A stretch of 64,000 nt of DNA, taken from the NCBI GenBank assembly GCA_934196125.1, contig CAKPVT010000002.1:1-64000 (forward strand). Direction: 5' to 3'. Shown here one piece after another: positions 26,714 to 37,261 of this stretch (its first letter is position 1; every line of letters begins with the position of its first letter). The notes below the pieces were generated by a model. The model ran no database searches and had not been told where the DNA came from. It was given only the letters and a program-made list of their open reading frames with translations. The position numbers were made by a program, and so were the translations under genes. This DNA is from an uncultured Streptococcus sp. (GTDB lineage: Bacteria > Bacillota > Bacilli > Lactobacillales > Streptococcaceae).

Positions 26714-28405
26714 ATGGATACAAAACGTACAATTGCTGAACGCATTCAAAATATTGTTCCAGAATTAGACCAAGAACAAATTATTAATCTACTTGAAATT
26801 CCAAAAAATTCTGATATGGGTGACCTTGCTTTTCCTGCTTTCTCATTAGCAAAAATCCTTCGCAAAGCACCCCAAATGATTGCTGCTGATGTTGCCAAAA
26901 AAATGGATGCAACTGGCTTTGAAAAAATCGAATCTGTTGGTCCATACATCAACTTCTTCCTTGACAAAAAAAGCATTTCTGCTGATGTTTTAGGTCAAGT
27001 TATTGCAAACGGAAGCGACTATGCTAGTCAAGATTTAGGAGAAGGTCGCAACGTTGCTATCGATATGTCAAGCCCAAACATTGCTAAACCATTCTCAATT
27101 GGACACCTTCGTTCAACCGTTATCGGTGATAGCCTGGCTAATATTTTTGAAAAACTCGGCTATAAAGCTGTTAAAATCAATCACCTCGGTGACTGGGGTA
27201 AACAATTCGGTATGTTGATTGTTGCCTACAAAAAATGGGGTGCCGAAGAGGCCGTCAAAGCTCACCCAATCGACGAACTCTTAAAACTTTACGTTCGCAT
27301 CAATGCCGAAGCTGAAACACAACCAGAACTTGACGAAGAAGCTCGCGAATGGTTCCGTAAATTGGAAGCTGGAGACGAAGAAGCTATTTCACTCTGGCAA
27401 TGGTTCCGTGACGAAAGTCTTGTTGAATTCAACCGTCTTTACGATGAACTTGGTGTTTCTTTTGATAGCTTTAACGGGGAAGCATTCTACAACGATAAAA
27501 TGGACGAAGTTGTCGATATCTTGACAGAAAAAAGACTTCTTGAAGAATCTCAAGGTGCTCAAGTCGTTAACCTTGAAAAATATGGCATCGAACACCCAGC
27601 TCTTATCAAAAAATCTGACGGCGCAACACTTTACATCACACGTGACTTGGCTGCCGCTCTTTATCGCAAACGTACTTACGACTTTGCCAAGGCCATTTAC
27701 GTCGTTGGTGACGAACAATCTGCTCACTTCAAACAATTAAAAGCGGTCCTTAACGAAATGGGATTTGAATGGAATGAAGATATTACTCACGTTCCATTTG
27801 GACTTGTTACTAAAGAAGGTAAAAAACTGTCAACTCGTAAAGGTAATGTTATCCTTCTTGAACCAACAATTGCCGAAGCTGTCAAACGCGCTGAAGACCA
27901 AATCAATGCTAAAAACCCTAACCTTGCTGACAAGGAAGCAGTCGCTCACGCTGTTGGCGTCGGTGCTATCAAATTCTACGATTTGAAAACAGACCGTTTG
28001 AATGGCTATGACTTTGACCTTGATGCTATGGTATCATTTGAAGGTGAAACTGGACCTTACGTACAATATGCACACGCACGTATCCAATCTATTCTTCGTA
28101 AAGCTGAGTTTACACCAACTGTCAACCAAGTTTACAGTCTTGATGATGCTGAAAGCTGGGGAATTGTAAAACTTATCCAAGACTTCCCACGTATCATCAA
28201 ACGTGCTGCAGACAACTTTGAACCTTCTATTGTTGCAAAATTTGCTATCAATCTAGCCCAAAGCTTCAACAAATACTATGCACACACACGTATCCTTGAT
28301 GAAAGCCCAGAACGTGACAGCCGCCTAGCACTTAGCTACGCTACTGCAACTGTTCTAAAAGAAGCGCTTCGACTTCTCGGTGTTGAAGCACCAAACGAAA
28401 TGTAA
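26714..28405 (+). CDS. argS: Arginyl-tRNA synthetase
   Basis: 563 residues, class I. The HIGH-like motif appears as [13 protein letters not shown] in [25 protein letters not shown] is the KMSK-like loop. The ALAD-type tRNA-binding C-terminal helical domain ends [10 protein letters not shown]. The start follows TAGGAG. It is divergent from argR and followed by an AT-rich accessory island. Confidence 0.98.
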   Translation: MDTKRTIAERIQNIVPELDQEQIINLLEIPKNSDMGDLAFPAFSLAKILRKAPQMIAADVAKKMDATGFEKIESVGPYINFFLDKKSISADVLGQVIANGSDYASQDLGEGRNVAIDMSSPNIAKPFSIGHLRSTVIGDSLANIFEKLGYKAVKINHLGDWGKQFGMLIVAYKKWGAEEAVKAHPIDELLKLYVRINAEAETQPELDEEAREWFRKLEAGDEEAISLWQWFRDESLVEFNRLYDELGVSFDSFNGEAFYNDKMDEVVDILTEKRLLEESQGAQVVNLEKYGIEHPALIKKSDGATLYITRDLAAALYRKRTYDFAKAIYVVGDEQSAHFKQLKAVLNEMGFEWNEDITHVPFGLVTKEGKKLSTRKGNVILLEPTIAEAVKRAEDQINAKNPNLADKEAVAHAVGVGAIKFYDLKTDRLNGYDFDLDAMVSFEGETGPYVQYAHARIQSILRKAEFTPTVNQVYSLDDAESWGIVKLIQDFPRIIKRAADNFEPSIVAKFAINLAQSFNKYYAHTRILDESPERDSRLALSYATATVLKEALRLLGVEAPNEM

Positions 28406-28523
28406 TGATTTCTTTATAAAAGCAAAGACTATGAAGTAAAAAATGCAAATAAAATCAAACTTGAAATAAAACTTATCTTTTGATAAAAAATGAAATATGT
28501 AATAAAGGAGGTAGGAGAAAAAA

Positions 28524-29003
28524 ATGAAAAAAGTTTTAACCATAATTGGAATAGTTGTAGTTATTTTAATTGGTATAGTTGCTGTTGTATTTAGTAATCT
28601 AAATAAAGAAAAAACATCTATATCAGCTAATACATTTAATACTACAATGTCAAGTAAAGGTTATGTGATGACAGATACTACAAGTCAATTTGCACAATAT
28701 GGAGATTATATGACTAAATCTTATGCAGCTCAAAAATCAGGTTATCAAATAGAATTTTATGAATTATCTAGTATAGAAAATGCAATTAGTATGTATAATA
28801 CTAATCAACAAAAATTCGAGTCACAAAAATCAAATAGATCTACTTCGTCAACAGCAAGTATGAAAAACTATTCAACATATTCATTAACAACAAATGGAAA
28901 ATATAAATATCTTTCAAGAATTGACAATACTTTAATTTATATTGATGCAAGTGATGATTATAAAGATGCTATAAAGGATATCATAAAAGAACTTGGTTAT
29001 TAA
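28524..29003 (+). CDS. Membrane-anchored hypothetical protein of the AT-rich island
   Basis: 159 residues. The N-terminus is a single membrane anchor or uncleaved signal (VLTIIGIVVVILIGIVAVVF) after a short basic start, and the rest is a Ser/Thr/Tyr-rich extracytoplasmic domain ending in an amphipathic helix (YKDAIKDIIKELGY). An AAAGGAGGTAGGAG site precedes it. Codon use is strikingly A/T-ending compared with argS, which suggests recent acquisition. I do not recognise the family. It has its own terminator at 29012-29042. Confidence 0.7.
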   Translation: MKKVLTIIGIVVVILIGIVAVVFSNLNKEKTSISANTFNTTMSSKGYVMTDTTSQFAQYGDYMTKSYAAQKSGYQIEFYELSSIENAISMYNTNQQKFESQKSNRSTSSTASMKNYSTYSLTTNGKYKYLSRIDNTLIYIDASDDYKDAIKDIIKELGY

Positions 29004-29011
29004 TTAATAAA

Positions 29012-29042
29012 ACGGAGGAATTTATTTTCTCTCCGTTTTTTT
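29012..29042 (+). terminator. Terminator of the 159-aa membrane protein gene
   Basis: ACGGAG (29012-29017) pairs with CTCCGT (29031-29036), followed by seven T. It lies between convergent genes. Confidence 0.8.
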
Positions 29043-29046
29043 ATGT

Positions 29047-29430
29047 TTAATATTTACATATTTTAGATATTATATAATAACCTAAACCTATCAATATAAA
29101 CAATATCATCAAAATTATACCTAGAAATATATTTATAAAAATAGTAATTAATAATGAAACAATGACTGCTATTACACTATATATTGGTATAGATAATTTT
29201 AAAAAGTTTTTAAAAGCTTCTTTTGTAAAAGTTGCTTTTTTAGCTTCATCAAATCCGTTTTTAAAATCTTCAGTAACTCCATTCATTATCTGCTTAGCCT
29301 CTTCTTTTGAGTCAATTGTAACATCTTGTCCCTGTTTTTTTAATTCTTCTGCGACTGCATCAATATCTTTTTTTGACTTATTAAATACAAATAAAGACAT
29401 AGCAATAAAACAAATAGACATAATCCACAT
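29047..29430 (-). pseudogene. Membrane protein, C-terminal part, split by a 37-bp duplication
   Basis: 127 codons. The visible protein starts MWIMSICFIAMSLFVFN, then has a Lys/Glu-rich cytoplasmic helix (DAVAEELKKQ...EAKKATFTKEAF) and two further membrane segments (IYSVIAVIVSLLITIF, LGIILMILFILIGLGYYII). The first segment repeats the end of the upstream ORF because of a tandem duplication (29398-29484). Removing one 37-base copy joins both ORFs into one protein of about 180 residues. The ATG directly follows the upstream stop (TAAAATG), so reinitiation could still produce it. Confidence 0.65.
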
Positions 29431-29484
29431 TTTACATAGTAATAAAACAAATAGACATAATCCACATTTTACATAGTAATAAAA
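29398..29484. repeat. 37-bp tandem duplication (2.35 copies) causing a frameshift
   Basis: Copies start at 29398, 29435 and 29472 (partial, 13 bases). The unit begins CATAGTAATAAAACAAATAG; copy 1 has one change (AGC for AGT). Since 37 is not a multiple of three, the duplication splits a membrane-protein gene. Confidence 0.9.
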
Positions 29485-29638
29485 TTATTCCAATTATAAA
29501 AAACAAACCACACATTCCATAAACAAAGGGTCTTGTTATTCTTGGGTCATTAGTACTATACGATACTATTGTTCTATTTCCTTTATGATATTTTCCATAT
29601 GCATTTGGATTTACAGGTTCCATTATAGTATCTGACAC
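29432..29638 (-). pseudogene. Membrane protein, N-terminal part of the split gene
   Basis: 68 codons: a polar N-terminus (MSDTIMEPVNPNAYGKYHKG...RTIVSYSTNDPRITRP) and one membrane segment (FVYGMCGLFFIIGIILLL) that runs into CKMWIMSICFITM and stops. It is in the frame that would continue into the downstream ORF if the 37-base repeat were single. I do not recognise the family; the gene belongs to the AT-rich island. Confidence 0.6.
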
Positions 29639-29672
29639 AAATCCATCTTTAAGTGTTTGTTTAATTGTTTTC

Positions 29673-30037
29673 TCATCTATAAATTACTTGTTCATTAACG
29701 ATTTCTGTTGCTCGATTGCAAATATTATTCATCTTTCGCACCCACAACATCATATTTCCTGCTTTGAGTTTGTCTGTAACTTGCTCCTGCTCGGCAAATG
29801 ATTTTACTGTCTGTTCAAATAAATTCTCTGCCTGACGCTCAACATCGGCAAGGTAAATGTTGAGCTTATCTGATGTAAGAAGATTGCAATAAAGCATTCG
29901 ATGATGTGATTTCGGATAGCGTTTGTGCCTTTGTCCCCACATTCCGATTTTGTTTTTGCCAGTGTTTCCAATCGTCAAACAAGGTAATAAATAATTACCA
30001 TTAACTTTGTATCTTCCACCGTTTTCATCATAAATTG
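29673..30037 (-). pseudogene. tnpV: TnpV-like transposon protein, start lost
   Basis: The frame reads IYDENGGRYKVNGNYLLPCL, then GMWGQRHKRYPKSHHRMLYCNLL, DKLNIYLADVERQAENLF and NNICNRATEIVNEQVIYR: nearly all of a TnpV protein as carried by clostridial and streptococcal conjugative elements. An AGGAGG site lies at the right distance upstream (near 30055), but the start codon expected after it is missing; only a TTG at codon 22 is left. It shows the island arrived with a mobile element. Confidence 0.7.
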
Positions 30038-30257
30038 TTCCCCTATCAGAACCTCCTCGTATTTGGTAGGTTCATTATACTTGATATAAAATCCAAAGAC
30101 GAATGTGCGGATTTCAGAAATAGAAAAAGGCTCTGACCTTTTACAGTCAAAGTCTTTCTCGGTTCTTTGCAATGCCCTATAAAGTTGTATTCTTATAAAT
30201 TTTAAGTTACTTCCTTATGTGGTGTTATCAAAATTCACCTCTTCTTTTCGTTATTAA
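30038..30257. other. Right edge of the AT-rich island
   Basis: A possible 65-codon minus-strand frame ends in the tnpV leader and reads SEIRTFVFGFYIKYNEPTKY; I do not recognise it and it is probably leader or remnant sequence. An inverted repeat of CTCTGACC/GACTGTAAAAGGTC type lies near 30130-30150. No other gene is supported. Confidence 0.35.
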
Positions 30258-31130
30258 TTACAATTTATCATAATTTTTTCGTCGAATTTTGAAATCAGAT
30301 GACACAACCTCATCAACATCAATGATTGAGATAAAAGCATCTGGGTCTAAATCTGCCATAACGGCTTTAACATCACGGACTTCACTTGGATTTAAGACCA
30401 CATACAAAATATTTTTTTCGTTTCCAGAGTAAGCCCCTTGGCCATTCAGATAAGTGACCCCTCGATTAATGCCATTAAGAATAGCTTGCGTAGCTTCTTC
30501 AGGTTTTTGTGTGATAATAATCATGCCACGCACTGTGTAACCACCATTTTGGACAATTGTCAGAACTTGACTGTAAACAAAGCTTGCTACCAAAGTGTAA
30601 AGCATATGTTGTAAATCAATGTAAACCAGCGACGCTGTGAGAACCACGGCATCGACAAAAAGCAACGTCTGACCAAGTTTGAAACCAAATTTTTCTTCGA
30701 TAACGCCTCCGATAATATCTGTTCCGCCCGTTGTAGCGCCGTAACGAAAGACTAATCCACTACCGACACCAGAAAATAAACCAGCAACAACAGCAACCAA
30801 CATCATATCATTTTCGAGAACAATCTGAACCGGCACACGTTGCCAAAACCAGATAAAGCATGACATCAAAACAGTGCCATAAATCGTTAGCGCTAGCGAT
30901 TTTCGTCCAAAAATTCGCGCCCCTAGAATGAACAAAGGAACATTCAAAATAAGTGACGAATAAGCAGGGTTGATTCCGTAAAGAGCATGGGCAATCAAGG
31001 TTACACCCGCAACCCCACCTTCAGCAAGAGCATTTGCCATATTAAATTTGACAAAACCGAAAGCATAAATTGCTACACCTATGGCAATTAACACCAAACT
31101 TCTTATTTGTCCAAGCTTTTCACGAACCAT
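30258..31130 (-). CDS. YitT-family membrane protein (first copy)
   Basis: 290 residues. Five or six membrane segments make up the YitT/DUF161 part (VLIAIGVAIYAFGFVKFNMANALAEGGVAGVTLIAHALYG; GSGLVFRYGATTGGTDIIGGVI with the conserved GGTD), followed by a cytoplasmic DUF2179 domain (about 215-285, GVTYLNGQGAYSGNEKNILYVVL). The function of the family is unsettled. It is a paralogue of the next gene upstream and they are 82 bases apart, separated by a hairpin. Confidence 0.88.
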   Translation of the reverse strand: MVREKLGQIRSLVLIAIGVAIYAFGFVKFNMANALAEGGVAGVTLIAHALYGINPAYSSLILNVPLFILGARIFGRKSLALTIYGTVLMSCFIWFWQRVPVQIVLENDMMLVAVVAGLFSGVGSGLVFRYGATTGGTDIIGGVIEEKFGFKLGQTLLFVDAVVLTASLVYIDLQHMLYTLVASFVYSQVLTIVQNGGYTVRGMIIITQKPEEATQAILNGINRGVTYLNGQGAYSGNEKNILYVVLNPSEVRDVKAVMADLDPDAFISIIDVDEVVSSDFKIRRKNYDKL

Positions 31131-31189
31131 GTCTCATACCTCCGAAACAAAATTTTCTGCATCTTGTAAATTATAACGCCATAAACAAA

Positions 31190-31212
31190 GAAGCTGAGAA
31201 CTTCTCAACCTC
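31190..31212 (-). terminator. Hairpin between the two YitT genes
   Basis: GAGGTTGAGAA/TTCTCAGCTTC on the minus strand, followed by TTTGTTT, immediately after the stop codon at 31213. It probably ends the aspS-yitT transcript. Confidence 0.7.
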
Positions 31213-32178
31213 TTAATCCTCAACAAAACATCCAATAATATGAACATTTTCAGCAACTGAAACAAAGGCATTTGGGTCAGTTTTTTTCATCAGATACTTA
31301 AAGTCATTATATTCTTCACGAGTAATAATAGCCAACAAAATTGCTTTTTTCTCATGATTATAAGTTCCTTCGGCATCGTTGATTTGTGTCACTCCACGGT
31401 GTAATTTGGTGTGAATCATCGCAATTACCTTTTCAGGACGATTGGTCACAATCGTTGCTTGCATTTTCTTCTGCTTAGTAAAAATAGCATTTGTCACACG
31501 GCTAGAGACAAAGATAGTCACCATAGAATAAAGGGCATATTGCCAACCAAATAAAATGCCAGCAAAAATCATGATAGCACCATTAACCGTGAGAGAAATG
31601 CTTCCCACATCACGGCCTGTCCTTTTCCGAATGGTCAAACTAATGATATCAGTACCACCACTTGAAATACAAGATTTTAAACTAAAGCCAACACCAGTCC
31701 CCATGACCAAACCACCAAAAATGGCATTAACCAGGGGATCAGTCGTCAGAGTAATTTCAGGAACAATTTGAATAAAGAAAGAACTCATCGAAACTGTAAT
31801 GAGTGTAAAAACAGTGAATTTATGTCCGATTTTATACCAAGCTAAAACGAGCAACGGCACATTAATCGCATAAAAAATAACTGAAATTGGTAACCTAAAG
31901 CCAATTAAACGCTCACTAATCGCCGATAAAACCTGTGCAAAACCAGTTGCACCACTTGAATAAACGTGTCCTGGTTGGAAGAAGAAATTAACCGCAATTG
32001 CCGATAGCAAACCATAAAAAAGAGAAGCGGAAACTTTTTCCGCATACTTCTCTCTTGAAATGCTCTGCATTGTCTTTAACAGACCATATCTTTCTGCCCA
32101 ACGGCTAACAATAAACTTTGTTTTCTTTTTCAAAGATGTTTTCTTAATTATTGTTTTCGATTGCCAAAGCCAATTCAT
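31213..32178 (-). CDS. YitT-family membrane protein (second copy), overlapping aspS
   Basis: Up to 321 residues, with the same plan as its neighbour: a basic N-terminal extension, membrane segments with [14 protein letters not shown] and [16 protein letters not shown] (GGTD), and a C-terminal DUF2179 domain ([25 protein letters not shown]). The longest start at 32178 lies 35 bases inside aspS and lacks a clear ribosome-binding site; later starts (TTG about residue 17, [15 protein letters not shown] at 32067-32069) are possible. Co-transcription with aspS is likely. Confidence 0.85.
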   Translation of the reverse strand: MNWLWQSKTIIKKTSLKKKTKFIVSRWAERYGLLKTMQSISREKYAEKVSASLFYGLLSAIAVNFFFQPGHVYSSGATGFAQVLSAISERLIGFRLPISVIFYAINVPLLVLAWYKIGHKFTVFTLITVSMSSFFIQIVPEITLTTDPLVNAIFGGLVMGTGVGFSLKSCISSGGTDIISLTIRKRTGRDVGSISLTVNGAIMIFAGILFGWQYALYSMVTIFVSSRVTNAIFTKQKKMQATIVTNRPEKVIAMIHTKLHRGVTQINDAEGTYNHEKKAILLAIITREEYNDFKYLMKKTDPNAFVSVAENVHIIGCFVED

Positions 32179-33892
32179 CTAATTGTTTATCTGAAACAAG
32201 ACTTGGCGCTTGTGTCATTGGATCCGCAGCTTTATTATTTTTAGGGAATGCAATAACTTCACGAATGTTATCTTCACCAGCAAGAAGCATAACGAAGCGG
32301 TCAAGACCGATAGCAAGTCCACCATGTGGTGGGAAACCGTAGTTCATAGCTTCTAACAAGAAACCAAATTGGTCATTTGTTTCTTCTGCTGTAAAGCCAA
32401 GCGCTTTAAACATACGTTCTTGCAATTCTTTTTGGTTGATACGCAAGCTACCGCCCCCAAGTTCATAACCGTTAAGAATGATATCGTAAGCAACTGCACG
32501 TACTTTAGCAAGGTCACCTTCTAATTCATGAGCGGATTCTTCAGTTGGCAATGTGAATGGGTGGTGAGCAGACATGTAACGTCCTTCTTCTTCAGACCAT
32601 TCAAACATTGGCCAATCAACAACCCAAAGGAAATTAAATTTAGAGTTGTCAACCATATCAAGTTCTTTAGCGATACGAGTACGAAGAGCACCAAGAGTAT
32701 TATTAGCAACTTCAAGAGTATCGGCAACAAAAAGAACCAAATCATTTTCTTCGAGTTGTAAACTTACTGTCAACTTATCTTCGATAGTTGTTAAGAATTT
32801 AGCAACCGGTCCAGTAATCACACCATCAGTAAATTTGACCCATGCAAGACCTTTGGCACCAAATTGTTTTGCAAATTCTGTTAATTTATCAATGTTTTTA
32901 CGTGAGTATTTATCTGCATTCCCCTTAACAACAATAGCTTTTACAACTGGAGCTTGTGAGAACACTTTGAAATCAACATCCTTGACAACTTCTGTCAAGT
33001 CTTGTAAAAGCATTTCAAAACGAGTATCAGGTTTGTCTGAACCGTAGTTGTTCATTGCATCGTCATAAGACATACGCGGGAATGGCAATGTGACATCAAT
33101 TCCTTTTGTATCTTTCATGACTTTAGCGATCATTCCTTCAGTGATATCTTGGATATCTTGGTCTGACAAGAATGATGTTTCCATATCAACCTGTGTAAAC
33201 TCAGGTTGACGATCACCACGCAAATCTTCATCACGGAAACATTTAACGATTTGGTAGTAACGATCAAAACCAGCATTCATCAACAATTGTTTTGTGATTT
33301 GTGGACTTTGTGGCAAAGCGTAAAAGTGACCTTGGCTCACACGACTTGGTACCAAGTAGTCACGCGCACCCTCTGGAGTTGATTTTGTCAACATTGGTGT
33401 TTCAACATCAATGAATTCTAACTCATCCAAATAGTTACGGATTGAGTGAGTAACTTTTGCACGTAATTTAAAGTTGTTAAGCATTTTTGGACGACGAAGA
33501 TCCAAATAACGGTAACGAAGACGGTTATCATCGCTAACTTCCACATCATCTTTGATTTCAAATGGTGTTGTTTTAGCGGTGTTCAAAACTGTCAATGCTG
33601 ATACTTTCAATTCAACAGCACCAGTTGGCAAGTTAGTGTTTTCTTGTTCACGTTGTGCAACGACACCAGTTACTTCGATAACGAATTCGTTACGAAGACT
33701 TTCTGCAGTTGCCATAACATCACTTGAAACTTTCTCCGGGTTGATGACTAATTGCATGATACCTTCGCGGTCACGAAGATCGATGAAAATAAGTCCACCT
33801 AGATCACGACGACGTCCGACCCAACCTTTTAGAGTAATTTCTTGGCCAATGTGTTCGCTGCGAACACGACCAGCATACATTGTACGTTTCAT
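32144..33892 (-). CDS. aspS: Aspartyl-tRNA synthetase
   Basis: 582 residues, bacterial-type class II. The N-terminal OB anticodon-binding fold (about 1-105) is followed by the catalytic core with motif 1 ([23 protein letters not shown]), motif 2 ([20 protein letters not shown]), the bacterial GAD insertion (about 300-420) and motif 3 ([16 protein letters not shown]). A hairpin terminator upstream (33952-33982) separates it from hisS, so it has its own promoter. Confidence 0.98.
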   Translation of the reverse strand: MKRTMYAGRVRSEHIGQEITLKGWVGRRRDLGGLIFIDLRDREGIMQLVINPEKVSSDVMATAESLRNEFVIEVTGVVAQREQENTNLPTGAVELKVSALTVLNTAKTTPFEIKDDVEVSDDNRLRYRYLDLRRPKMLNNFKLRAKVTHSIRNYLDELEFIDVETPMLTKSTPEGARDYLVPSRVSQGHFYALPQSPQITKQLLMNAGFDRYYQIVKCFRDEDLRGDRQPEFTQVDMETSFLSDQDIQDITEGMIAKVMKDTKGIDVTLPFPRMSYDDAMNNYGSDKPDTRFEMLLQDLTEVVKDVDFKVFSQAPVVKAIVVKGNADKYSRKNIDKLTEFAKQFGAKGLAWVKFTDGVITGPVAKFLTTIEDKLTVSLQLEENDLVLFVADTLEVANNTLGALRTRIAKELDMVDNSKFNFLWVVDWPMFEWSEEEGRYMSAHHPFTLPTEESAHELEGDLAKVRAVAYDIILNGYELGGGSLRINQKELQERMFKALGFTAEETNDQFGFLLEAMNYGFPPHGGLAIGLDRFVMLLAGEDNIREVIAFPKNNKAADPMTQAPSLVSDKQLDELALAIENNN

Positions 33893-33951
33893 TTGATATG
33901 ATTCTCCGTTTTAAATTTATTCATTCCCACCTATTATAGCAAAAAGCACGT

Positions 33952-33982
33952 AAAAACCCCACCCATGTGGGGGAGTTTTTTA
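33952..33982 (-). terminator. Terminator between hisS region and aspS
   Basis: CCCCAC-ATGG-GTGGGG followed by TTTTT on the minus strand. The other strand also reads into GAGTTTTTT, so it can work both ways. It lies 65 bases before the aspS start. Confidence 0.8.
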
Positions 33983-34071
33983 ATTTTTTTGAGAAATAGC
34001 AAGAATTTGAAAGGTTCAAAATGGTATAAAACTCCTATTTGAGATGTCTTTTTGTTACCACACTCCAAAAT

Positions 34072-34345
34072 TTAGTAAACTTTCAAATTCCTTTTAACCA
34101 AATCATAACATTTAATCAGTAAAGGATAGATAGCATAGAATAGCAATCCATCACCTATCAATACCAAAATATTTAACGGAGCTTCTTTAAGATAATCTAG
34201 TGGATAGGTGTTATATGAATCATAAACTATTTTTGTTGATATTGTAGGAGATAAGCTACAACAACTGCTACGATTTCTATCACACTCCCTATCACAAGAC
34301 TAATTACTCTCGCTTTAGGAAGTACGCTTTCTTCTGTAACTAAAG
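34072..34345 (-). pseudogene. Small two-helix membrane protein, frameshifted
   Basis: Two minus-strand reading frames join across a 1-base shift in a run of five A near 34236-34242. The first reads VLPKARVISLVIGSVIEIVA and a hydrophobic stretch up to YLLQYQQK. The second reads IVYDSYNTYPLDYLKEAP, then NILVLIGDGLLFYAIYPLLI and ends KRNLKVY. Together they make two membrane helices around a polar loop. No start codon is evident and an in-frame stop lies just upstream, so the 5' end is also lost. I do not recognise the family. The rest of 33983-34409 shows nothing clear. Confidence 0.45.
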
Positions 34346-34409
34346 TTTACAATATAAAACAACCAGTTAATGAACTGTGAGTACACAATTATTAGCTAGT
34401 TGTTGTCGT

Positions 34410-35687
34410 TTAATCTAATTTATTCAATACTTCAGCGAAGTTGTTTGTAATTTCGTCAAAGCTTACGGTCACTTCTTCGCGAGTTTTATTATTTTTCACA
34501 GCTACTTGACCTGCTTCAATTTCACTTTCGCCTAAAGTGATAATTGTTTTAGCATTAAAGACGTCTGCTGATTTGAATTGCGCTTTGATTTTACGTCCAA
34601 GGTAGTCACGTTCTGCTGAGAAACCTTGGTTGCGGATGGCTTGAACAAGTTCCAACGCTTTAAGGTTTGCACCCTGTTCCAAAACAGCAATGTAAACGTC
34701 CATTTCTTTTTCAACTGGTAATTCAATACCTTGTTTGTCCAAGATAAGAAGCAAACGTTCAATACCAAGTGCAAAACCAAATCCTGGTGTTTCTGGTCCG
34801 TCAAAGTATTCAACGAGACTGTCATAGCGACCACCAGCACAAATTGTCAATTCAGATTTATCAACAGTTGTGATGAATTCAAAGATAGTGTGGTTATAGT
34901 AATCAAGACCACGAACCATGTTTGTATCAATGACATATGGGATATTGAGAGTTTCAAGCATACTACGCACAGCATCAAAATGAGCTTGGCTTTCGTCATC
35001 AAGATAATCAAGGATTGATGGTGCGTTTTCAACAGCAATCTTGTCTTCTTTTTCTTTTGAATCAAGGACACGAAGTGGGTTTTCATCTAAACGACGTTGA
35101 CTGTCTTTTGACAATTGCTCACGCATTGGCGTAAGGTAATCAATCAAAGCTTGACGATATGCCGCACGGCTAGCTGCACTTCCCAAAGTATTCAAATGAA
35201 GCGTAACATCTTTAATGCCCAGCGTTTGGAACAATTGGTAAGCCATCGTGATTGTTTCAACGTCTGTGGCAGGATTTGCTGAACCGAAACACTCAACACC
35301 AACTTGATGGAATTCACGCAAACGCCCAGCTTGTGGACGTTCGTAGCGGAACATTGAGCCGATGTAGTACATCTTAACTGGCTTTTGAACTTCTGGTGCA
35401 AATAATTTATTTTCCACAAAAGAACGCACAACAGGAGCTGTACCTTCTGGACGCAAAGTAATATGGCGGTCACCTTTATCGTGGAAATCATACATTTCTT
35501 TTGTCACGATGTCCGTTGTGTCACCAACAGAACGGCTGATAACCTCATAATGTTCAAACATTGGTGTACGAATTTCGCTGTAATTGTATTTTTTAAATGT
35601 TTCACGCGCAACAGCTTCCACGTATTGCCACTTAGCACTTTCGCTAGGTAAAATATCCTGTGTTCCTTTAGGTTTTTGTAATTTCAT
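34410..35687 (-). CDS. hisS: Histidyl-tRNA synthetase
   Basis: 425 residues, class II. It starts [14 protein letters not shown] and has motif 1 ([22 protein letters not shown]), motif 2 ([37 protein letters not shown]), the histidine-specific [11 protein letters not shown], motif 3 ([13 protein letters not shown]) and a C-terminal anticodon-binding domain. An upstream in-frame TTG (35718-35720) with AGGGG could add 11 residues; family alignment favours the ATG at 35685-35687. It is divergent from rpmF-rpmG. Confidence 0.97.
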   Translation of the reverse strand: MKLQKPKGTQDILPSESAKWQYVEAVARETFKKYNYSEIRTPMFEHYEVISRSVGDTTDIVTKEMYDFHDKGDRHITLRPEGTAPVVRSFVENKLFAPEVQKPVKMYYIGSMFRYERPQAGRLREFHQVGVECFGSANPATDVETITMAYQLFQTLGIKDVTLHLNTLGSAASRAAYRQALIDYLTPMREQLSKDSQRRLDENPLRVLDSKEKEDKIAVENAPSILDYLDDESQAHFDAVRSMLETLNIPYVIDTNMVRGLDYYNHTIFEFITTVDKSELTICAGGRYDSLVEYFDGPETPGFGFALGIERLLLILDKQGIELPVEKEMDVYIAVLEQGANLKALELVQAIRNQGFSAERDYLGRKIKAQFKSADVFNAKTIITLGESEIEAGQVAVKNNKTREEVTVSFDEITNNFAEVLNKLD

Positions 35688-35918
35688 AAATTTAAGACAT
35701 ATGGCACCAAATTTAAACAAATTTAGCCCCTAATTCCTTTCTACTATTGTAGCGATTCAATCATTTCTATTTTATCACAAAAACAAGTTATGCAGAAGAA
35801 TAGTCTGTTCTTTTTTAGGATTTTCTTATGAATTATTCCTTGATGACTTTCGTTTTTAACTAGCAGCCAAGCATTAGTAACCACATTCGCACCTATTTAT
35901 ATTTTTTTGTCAAGTAAC

Positions 35919-35947
35919 TTTACTTTACAAAAAAGATATGTTATTAT
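35919..35947 (+). promoter_or_regulatory. rpmF-rpmG promoter
   Basis: TTTACT (35919-35924), 17 bases, TATTAT (35942-35947). The leader is about 50 bases and ends with CGGAGG before the rpmF ATG. The rest of the hisS-rpmF gap (35721-35918) holds no gene I can see. Confidence 0.65.
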
Positions 35948-36001
35948 GTTAAAGTTGATTAAAAATCAAAAACAAAAAAATATTATCGGAGGAAATAAAA
36001 C

Positions 36002-36178
36002 ATGGCAGTACCTGCACGTCACACTTCAAAAGCGAAGAAAAACAAACGTCGTACACACTACAAATTGACTGCTCCATCAGTTAAATTTGACGAAACTACT
36101 GGAGATTACTCACGTTCTCACCGTGTATCACTTAAAGGATACTACAAAGGACGTAAAATCGCTAAAGCAGCTAAATAA
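36002..36178 (+). CDS. rpmF: Ribosomal protein L32 (bL32), zinc-free form
   Basis: 58 residues, [20 protein letters not shown]...[13 protein letters not shown]. This is bL32 of the large subunit. Zinc-binding L32 proteins have two CxxC pairs; none are present here, so this is the C-minus form that does not need zinc. A CGGAGG site precedes the ATG. rpmG follows 15 bases later, and the pair is a standard streptococcal operon. Confidence 0.97.
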   Translation: MAVPARHTSKAKKNKRRTHYKLTAPSVKFDETTGDYSRSHRVSLKGYYKGRKIAKAAK

Positions 36179-36193
36179 TAGAAGGGAGATACC

Positions 36194-36343
36194 ATGCGCG
36201 TAAATATTACACTTGAACACAAAGAATCTGGTGAACGCTTGTACCTTACTTCAAAAAACAAACGTAACACTCCAGACCGTCTTCAATTGAAAAAATACTC
36301 ACCAAAATTGCGTAAACACGTAATCTTTACTGAAGTTAAGTAG
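36194..36343 (+). CDS. rpmG: Ribosomal protein L33 (bL33), zinc-free form
   Basis: 49 residues, [20 protein letters not shown]...[10 protein letters not shown]. It lacks the Cys pairs of zinc-type L33. AGGGAG precedes the ATG. The 3' end of rpmG is known as an integration site for streptococcal integrative elements, and the following 3 kb here is mobile-element debris, consistent with past insertion at this site. Confidence 0.97.
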   Translation: MRVNITLEHKESGERLYLTSKNKRNTPDRLQLKKYSPKLRKHVIFTEVK

Positions 36344-36488
36344 ACATTCAATACACGTCAATTTAGACGAAAAATATTGATTTTAAGCGATTTTTAAAAT
36401 TTTGAATTCCAATATATTGCATTAAAAATCAATTGAATCTCTACCTTTTTCTCTACCTTTTAGGAAGAAAATTGAATCGGATAATAAC

Positions 36489-36522
36489 AAAAAGTACTCT
36501 AGTTCAGTTAGAGTACTTTTTA
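36489..36522. terminator. Bidirectional terminator after rpmG
   Basis: AAAGTACTCTA (36491-36501) pairs with TAGAGTACTTT (36509-36519), with T-runs on both sides. It serves rpmFG and the convergent ABC permease gene, whose stop codon lies inside it. Between rpmG and this hairpin a 12-base CTCTACCTTTTT-like unit is repeated in tandem (about 36437-36462). Confidence 0.8.
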
Positions 36523-37257
36523 AATATTGTGAAAAATCAAACTCCGTTTTTCAACCACCTTCTTGTGAAATTTTTTATATATATAATTTATAATGAATAA
36601 TACAAGAATATAAGGTAATATAACATAAAATGGTGAGAAATTTTGAATAATTCCCTTAGCCATAGCATCACTAACTTCATCATACAGTGAGTTAGAAGCA
36701 TCAAAAATGGCTACATATTTAAATATACCCCCTACTGCAACTAGAATAATTGATGTAATCCAGTAAGCTAATGAAACCCCTATTGAAACAAGCATATTCG
36801 AAAAAATAACACTAATTGTACCAACAATTAAAAGATACTGTAATACAATTATAGAAAAAGCTATTGTTGAGAATAGGAAATAGAAATTTGAAAATCCTAA
36901 TATAAGACAAACAATAATATTTGCAAAAATTATTGATACTACAAATTCAATAAACAGCACAAAAAGCTTACTGTAAAAATATTGCACTAATTGATAACCT
37001 GAAAAATAATTCCACAAGATAGTTTTTTCAGAATAGTCCTTATTAAAAAAATAGACAACAACAAAACCAAATATTAGAAATCCAAATTGTGTAAATACTG
37101 TATACGTACTAAAATAAAAATCCCCTACCCCTAAAGTGTTAACTTTATCAATTCCAACAGGTAAAATATACCCCAAAACATAAGATAGCATTACTGTTGA
37201 TACAATATAAAAAAGTGTTCTATTCCTTATTGACTTACGCAATTCCAATTTAAACAT
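36520..37257 (-). CDS. ABC transporter permease (ABC-2 type)
   Basis: 245 residues from the ATG at 37255-37257 (MFKLELRKSIRNRTLFYI), with GGGAGA upstream; a longer frame exists but overlaps the ATPase ORF. Six membrane segments and little else. It pairs with the ATP-binding ORF upstream, which is truncated, so the exporter is probably not functional. A/T-rich codons set it apart from the core genes. Such exporters often move peptides or give bacteriocin immunity; the substrate is unknown. Confidence 0.7.
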   Translation of the reverse strand: MFKLELRKSIRNRTLFYIVSTVMLSYVLGYILPVGIDKVNTLGVGDFYFSTYTVFTQFGFLIFGFVVVYFFNKDYSEKTILWNYFSGYQLVQYFYSKLFVLFIEFVVSIIFANIIVCLILGFSNFYFLFSTIAFSIIVLQYLLIVGTISVIFSNMLVSIGVSLAYWITSIILVAVGGIFKYVAIFDASNSLYDEVSDAMAKGIIQNFSPFYVILPYILVLFIINYIYKKFHKKVVEKRSLIFHNI

Positions 37258-37261
37258 ATTA

